Below are positions 61,248 to 64,000 of a stretch of 64,000 nt of DNA, one piece after another (the stretch's first letter is position 1; every line of letters begins with the position of its first letter). The stretch covers positions 1,364,001 to 1,428,000 of the forward strand of contig NZ_CP119573.1 of NCBI RefSeq assembly GCF_029278605.1, written 5' to 3'. Origin of the DNA: Cupriavidus sp. WKF15. Its GTDB lineage: Bacteria > Pseudomonadota > Gammaproteobacteria > Burkholderiales > Burkholderiaceae. The notes beneath the pieces are model-generated. The model searched no databases, had not been told where the DNA came from, and saw nothing but the letters and a program-made list of their open reading frames with translations. Made by a program: the position numbers and the translations under genes.

Positions 61248-61700
61248 TTATTGGAGGGTGCGGTGTTTGAGTGCGCCGCAATTCCCGACGAGCGTGGTGA
61301 CGCAGCAAGCGTCGCCGCGCCATTCTCCCCACATGACCGCGTCGTCCGGCCCCGCTACCAGCCGGCGTTCGCAGCGGCCAGGCGGGCGCGATGCATCCGC
61401 GCCGGCGTCGTGGGCTTCAGTGCCCGGTGGCCTGGCGGGTGGCGGCACAATATCTTGCCAAACGTAGGCCGTGCCGCCGGGTACCGCCTGCACGGTCTGC
61501 GGTGGCCCCCACTGAGCCTTGGCCTCGTCGATGGGTACCCCCTTCCAGGAGTCGAGCAAGTCCTGCATCGTACGGTTTTCCATGCTGGCGCAAGCACTGG
61601 TCAGTGTCATTGCGAATGCTGCTGCCGCTGCGGGGGCAGTACAAACGATCGCGGCCCGGCGGGCGCGCCGGGCGAGGAGAAGGAAACATGAGGCCGGCAT
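61248..61700 (-). CDS. Small lipoprotein of unknown function
   Basis: 150 residues. An N-terminal positively charged hydrophobic segment ends in the lipobox LTSAC (about residues 33-37). The mature part opens with the helix TMQDLLDSWKGVPIDEAKAQ followed by WGPPQTVQAVPGGTAYVWQD, a pattern common in short proteobacterial lipoproteins, and ends with a cysteine-containing tail (CERRLVAG, DACCVTTLVGNC). I took the ATG at 61700; a GTG seven codons upstream is possible. It is convergent with the Bug gene. Function unknown. Confidence 0.65.
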   Translation of the reverse strand: MPASCFLLLARRARRAAIVCTAPAAAAAFAMTLTSACASMENRTMQDLLDSWKGVPIDEAKAQWGPPQTVQAVPGGTAYVWQDIVPPPARPPGTEAHDAGADASRPPGRCERRLVAGPDDAVMWGEWRGDACCVTTLVGNCGALKHRTLQ

Positions 61701-61821
61701 GGGGCGACTCCGCGGCTGCACATCAGGGAGCCAGGCCCCTCAATGAAGGCTAGCGGAGCCGCTCCGAGCGGTGCAAGCGGGCTATGCGTGCTGGCGCACG
61801 GAGGCTCGGAACTTTGACGCG

Positions 61822-63414
61822 TCAGACGTCGAACAGACCTGGCGATGGTTGATGCCGGGCCCGAGCCTTGCCTGATACCTGCCTGCGTGGTGCTGTCGAA
61901 ATGGCACCGTCGTTGGAAACGGGGGGCTCGCAAAGGGCAAGCTCGAAGCTGCGCGTAGAGGCAAGGTGCACGACGTGCGGCATCCACTGCGGCAGCCGTG
62001 AAACCAGGATCTGGTAGGTATCCAGTTCGAATCGCGCAGGCGCTGCAAGCAGGGCCGCGGCATCATCTTGGGTTGGTGCCGAGCCCAAATAGCACCAGTC
62101 CTCCACGACATGCCACCAGTTTTGCGTTCCCGAAGCTTCGGACCAGGCGACCGGGCCACTGAAGGGCCAGGGTTTGAGTTCCGATCCCGCCATGGCCTTG
62201 GCGATTCTCGCGCGGTGGCTGCGTGAATCCTCTTCACCGACGCAGGCACCCTCACATCGGTGAAGCTGTCGCGCGAAACAGGGACTACCTGCGCGTGTCG
62301 TCTTCTCCAGCAAAAGCGTTGCGTGGCAGAGTTGATGATCATCGGCCAGCCGGCGAAGCCAGGCTTGCGCTGCGCCTCGGCTCGGGAACGTGCCATACAG
62401 ATGGCCGCGGCGGCTGAAGTCGGTGTCGTCGTCCGAACGCAGGCGCGGCACGGGCAGTTCCGGAGCCAGCTCCCACGTGTACAGCCGGTTGTTCCGGCGC
62501 AGCATCTGATTGTGGATGGGCTGCATGGACTTGACCAGGCTTGCTTCGAGCAGCAGGGCGCCGATTTCCCCGCCGGTCTCGCGCCATTCCACGCGCCGGA
62601 CTAGCCGGGCCAGGCGCATGTCCTTGCCGACGCGGTGGTCGCCGGAGAAATGCGCGCCGATCCGTTGCCGCAGATGCACGCTCTTGCCTATATAGAGTGG
62701 CGCATCGTTGTCGCCGTAGAACAGATAGACTCCCGCGGTATCTGGCACGTCGTCCAGCGCCGTTTCTTCAAGGCCGGCGGGCAGGCTGGCGCGGCGGACC
62801 AGCGCTTGCGTGGCGGCAGCGATGAGCTCCACGGAATAAAGCGCATGGATCTTCTGCCAGAACTGCCAGAGCAGTTCGGCATCGGCCAGCGCCCGGTGGC
62901 GTGCGCGGGGCTCGAGCCCGAAGCGGGCAACAAGCGCGTCAAGCCCGTGCTTTGCCGCCGACGGGAACAGGGAGCGCGACAGCCTGACCGTGCACAGGAC
63001 ATCCGCACGGAAGGTGAGCCCGGCGCGGCGGAATTCGTTCTTCAGGAATCCGTAGTCGAAGCGCGCGTTGTGGGCGACGAAAAGCCGGCCTTGCAGCCGC
63101 TCGGCCAATGTCTCGGCGATCGACGCGAACGTGGGCTGACCTCGGACCATCTCATCCGTGATGCCGGTCAGGCGCTGGATGAACGGTGGAATGCTTGCGC
63201 CGGGGTCTAGCAGCGTGTCCCACTCCTGGATTCCATCCGGGCCGACCTCCACGACACCGATCTCGGTGATCCGGTCATGCTGGGCATCGGCGCCGGTGGT
63301 TTCCAGGTCCACGAACACGATTGGACGCAATAGCGCCGCCGCGAGGGATTGCGCGTCGGCGTAGGTCGCTTTTGCTGGCGGCTGGCCTGCGAGAGAGGGA
63401 GGAGTGTCCTGCAT
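61822..63414 (-). CDS. DnaQ-like exonuclease fused to a GIY-YIG (UvrC/Cho-like) nuclease domain
   Basis: 530 residues. The N-terminal 3'-5' exonuclease domain (about 28-200) has VFVDLETTG (DxE), the HNARFDYGF motif and ALADAELLW with HRALAD. A GIY-YIG endonuclease domain follows (GVYLFYGDNDAPLYIGKS, about 230-247), then a UvrC/Cho-like C-terminal part with the cysteine pair CFARQLHRCEGACVGEE. This fusion is found in several proteobacteria and is thought to act in DNA repair. It is single and lies next to the rrn operon promoters. Confidence 0.9.
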   Translation of the reverse strand: MQDTPPSLAGQPPAKATYADAQSLAAALLRPIVFVDLETTGADAQHDRITEIGVVEVGPDGIQEWDTLLDPGASIPPFIQRLTGITDEMVRGQPTFASIAETLAERLQGRLFVAHNARFDYGFLKNEFRRAGLTFRADVLCTVRLSRSLFPSAAKHGLDALVARFGLEPRARHRALADAELLWQFWQKIHALYSVELIAAATQALVRRASLPAGLEETALDDVPDTAGVYLFYGDNDAPLYIGKSVHLRQRIGAHFSGDHRVGKDMRLARLVRRVEWRETGGEIGALLLEASLVKSMQPIHNQMLRRNNRLYTWELAPELPVPRLRSDDDTDFSRRGHLYGTFPSRGAAQAWLRRLADDHQLCHATLLLEKTTRAGSPCFARQLHRCEGACVGEEDSRSHRARIAKAMAGSELKPWPFSGPVAWSEASGTQNWWHVVEDWCYLGSAPTQDDAAALLAAPARFELDTYQILVSRLPQWMPHVVHLASTRSFELALCEPPVSNDGAISTAPRRQVSGKARARHQPSPGLFDV

Positions 63415-63465
63415 GAGCAGATTCTAAGGGGGCTGGGCCGGCGTCAGAGTGTGATTAAAAAACGC

Positions 63466-63494
63466 TTGCCAAGGCTGCCCTGGTCCCGTAGTAT
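63466..63494 (+). promoter_or_regulatory. rrn promoter P1
   Basis: TTGCCA (63466-63471), 17-base spacer, TAGTAT (63489-63494), with an A-rich stretch (GATTAAAAAA) just upstream that could act as UP element. Confidence 0.6.
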
Positions 63495-63618
63495 TCGCCC
63501 CCTCGCAACACGACGCGGCGCTGCAAAGCAGACGCAGCAAGGGTTGCGGGTCGATCGGGTGGTTCGGCAGCGCGCAGTTGGCGCAGCCAACCGAAGCAAA
63601 AAAGATTGCTGACCCTGG

Positions 63619-63647
63619 TTGACGAAGCGAAGAAAGTTCTGCATAAT
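63619..63647 (+). promoter_or_regulatory. rrn promoter P2
   Basis: TTGACG (63619-63624), 17-base spacer, CATAAT (63642-63647), followed by a C/T-rich start region. It is the closer and better promoter for the rRNA operon. Confidence 0.8.
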
Positions 63648-63702
63648 CTTCCTTCTCTGCTGCTGACAACGCAGCGCGCTGAACGGCAAAGCCGGCGGCG
63701 AA

Positions 63703-63714
63703 GTTCTTTAACAA
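63703..63714 (+). promoter_or_regulatory. rrn boxA antitermination site
   Basis: GTTCTTTAACAA matches the boxA core (CTCTTTAACAA in E. coli) used by the Nus antitermination complex. It lies about 185 bases before the 16S 5' end. No protein gene is seen between 63415 and 63897. Confidence 0.75.
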
Positions 63715-63897
63715 TCAAACAACCGATAAGTGTGGGCGCTGGGTAGCGGACGCACGAGGTCTTCGGACTTCGGAGCTTCAAAAGTTATCAGTGCTCGCAC
63801 AGCAAAGCGTGACTGGATTTTCGGATCTGGTCAGTCAGTTTTCTGAGAGTGAGCGACCGCTCGAAAGAGCGAGGACCTTCGGGTCCACACAGAGATT

Positions 63898-64000
63898 GAA
63901 CTGAAGAGTTTGATCCTGGCTCAGATTGAACGCTGGCGGCATGCCTTACACATGCAAGTCGAACGGCAGCGCGGGCTTCGGCCTGGCGGCGAGTGGCGAA
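63898..64000 (+). rRNA. rrs: 16S ribosomal RNA, 5' end (partial)
   Basis: GAACTGAAGAGTTTGATCCT marks the conserved 5' end, followed by CTGGCTCAGATTGAACGCTG and the first variable region (GCAGCGCGGGCTTCGGCCTG), which suits Cupriavidus/Ralstonia. The mature start is placed by alignment to the E. coli 5' end. The gene continues beyond the window. Confidence 0.97.

Overview
ORGANISM. The window looks like a chromosomal stretch of a Burkholderiaceae bacterium, most likely Cupriavidus. The DNA is GC-rich, there are four Bug/TctC-type periplasmic binding proteins and a DUF4148 protein, and the right edge holds the first ~100 bases of a 16S rRNA gene whose sequence fits Cupriavidus, preceded by a full rrn promoter/leader. 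No insertion sequence, prophage, CRISPR array or tRNA was recognised.

LAYOUT. (1) 0.7-4.0 kb: an ECF sigma factor/anti-sigma pair (sigF-nrsF) divergent from a methionine-rich MXKDX peptide (mrpX), a cytochrome b and a YedY-like molybdoenzyme. This is the gene set known from Azospira as a hypochlorite-scavenging system. Two identical GTAACC-N16-CGAA promoters control the two arms. (2) 4-7.3 kb: a glycine-zipper protein, an unrecognised 142-aa protein behind a near-perfect LexA box, a Cache-domain protein and a RibD/DHFR-like reductase. (3) 7.3-12.8 kb: GntR regulator, Bug protein, isocitrate-lyase-family lyase, LeuC/LeuD-like hydratase and an isochorismatase-fold protein, read as a catabolic cluster for an alkyl-substituted maleate or malate. 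(4) 12.8-35.9 kb: a large catabolic island with an alpha/beta hydrolase, complete Liv ABC transporter plus porin, Lrp regulator with an indolepyruvate-type 2-oxoacid oxidoreductase and a leucine-type dehydrogenase, GntR regulator, HyuA-HyuB-gamma carbonic anhydrase operon, two SDRs, a beta-keto acid cleavage enzyme and an inositol-monophosphatase-like phosphatase. Five TGTGATCAC operators tie most of this into one GntR regulon. (5) 36.3-44.7 kb: MarR and IclR regulators, two Bug proteins and a molybdenum hydroxylase (L, M, S subunits plus a CoxG-like protein). (6) 44.8-54.7 kb: acyl-CoA metabolism: a 5'-truncated acyl-CoA dehydrogenase, acyl-CoA synthetase, a MalT-like LuxR regulator, nitroreductase, crotonase, nitronate-monooxygenase-like flavoprotein, hotdog thioesterase and thiolase. 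Three copies of a 16-bp palindrome sit at matching places before three of the transcription units. (7) 54.8-63.4 kb: assorted single genes (phosphatase, TetR, VIT transporter, LysR/GST pair, PNPOx-like protein, Bug protein, lipoprotein, exonuclease-GIY-YIG fusion). (8) 63.4-64 kb: tandem rrn promoters, boxA and the start of 16S rRNA.

HOW THE PARTS WORK TOGETHER. The strongest system-level signals come from repeated operators. The five-operator GntR regulon joins uptake (porin, Liv), alcohol oxidation (SDRs), a HyuAB enzyme translationally coupled to a gamma carbonic anhydrase, and a beta-keto acid cleavage enzyme. One chemically coherent, untested reading is alcohol to ketone, ATP-dependent carboxylation to a beta-keto acid, then cleavage with acetyl-CoA. 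The three-copy palindrome regulon, with a fixed spacing to a -10-like hexamer and to the start codon, looks like the target of a class-II-type activator, plausibly the MalT-like protein encoded in its middle.
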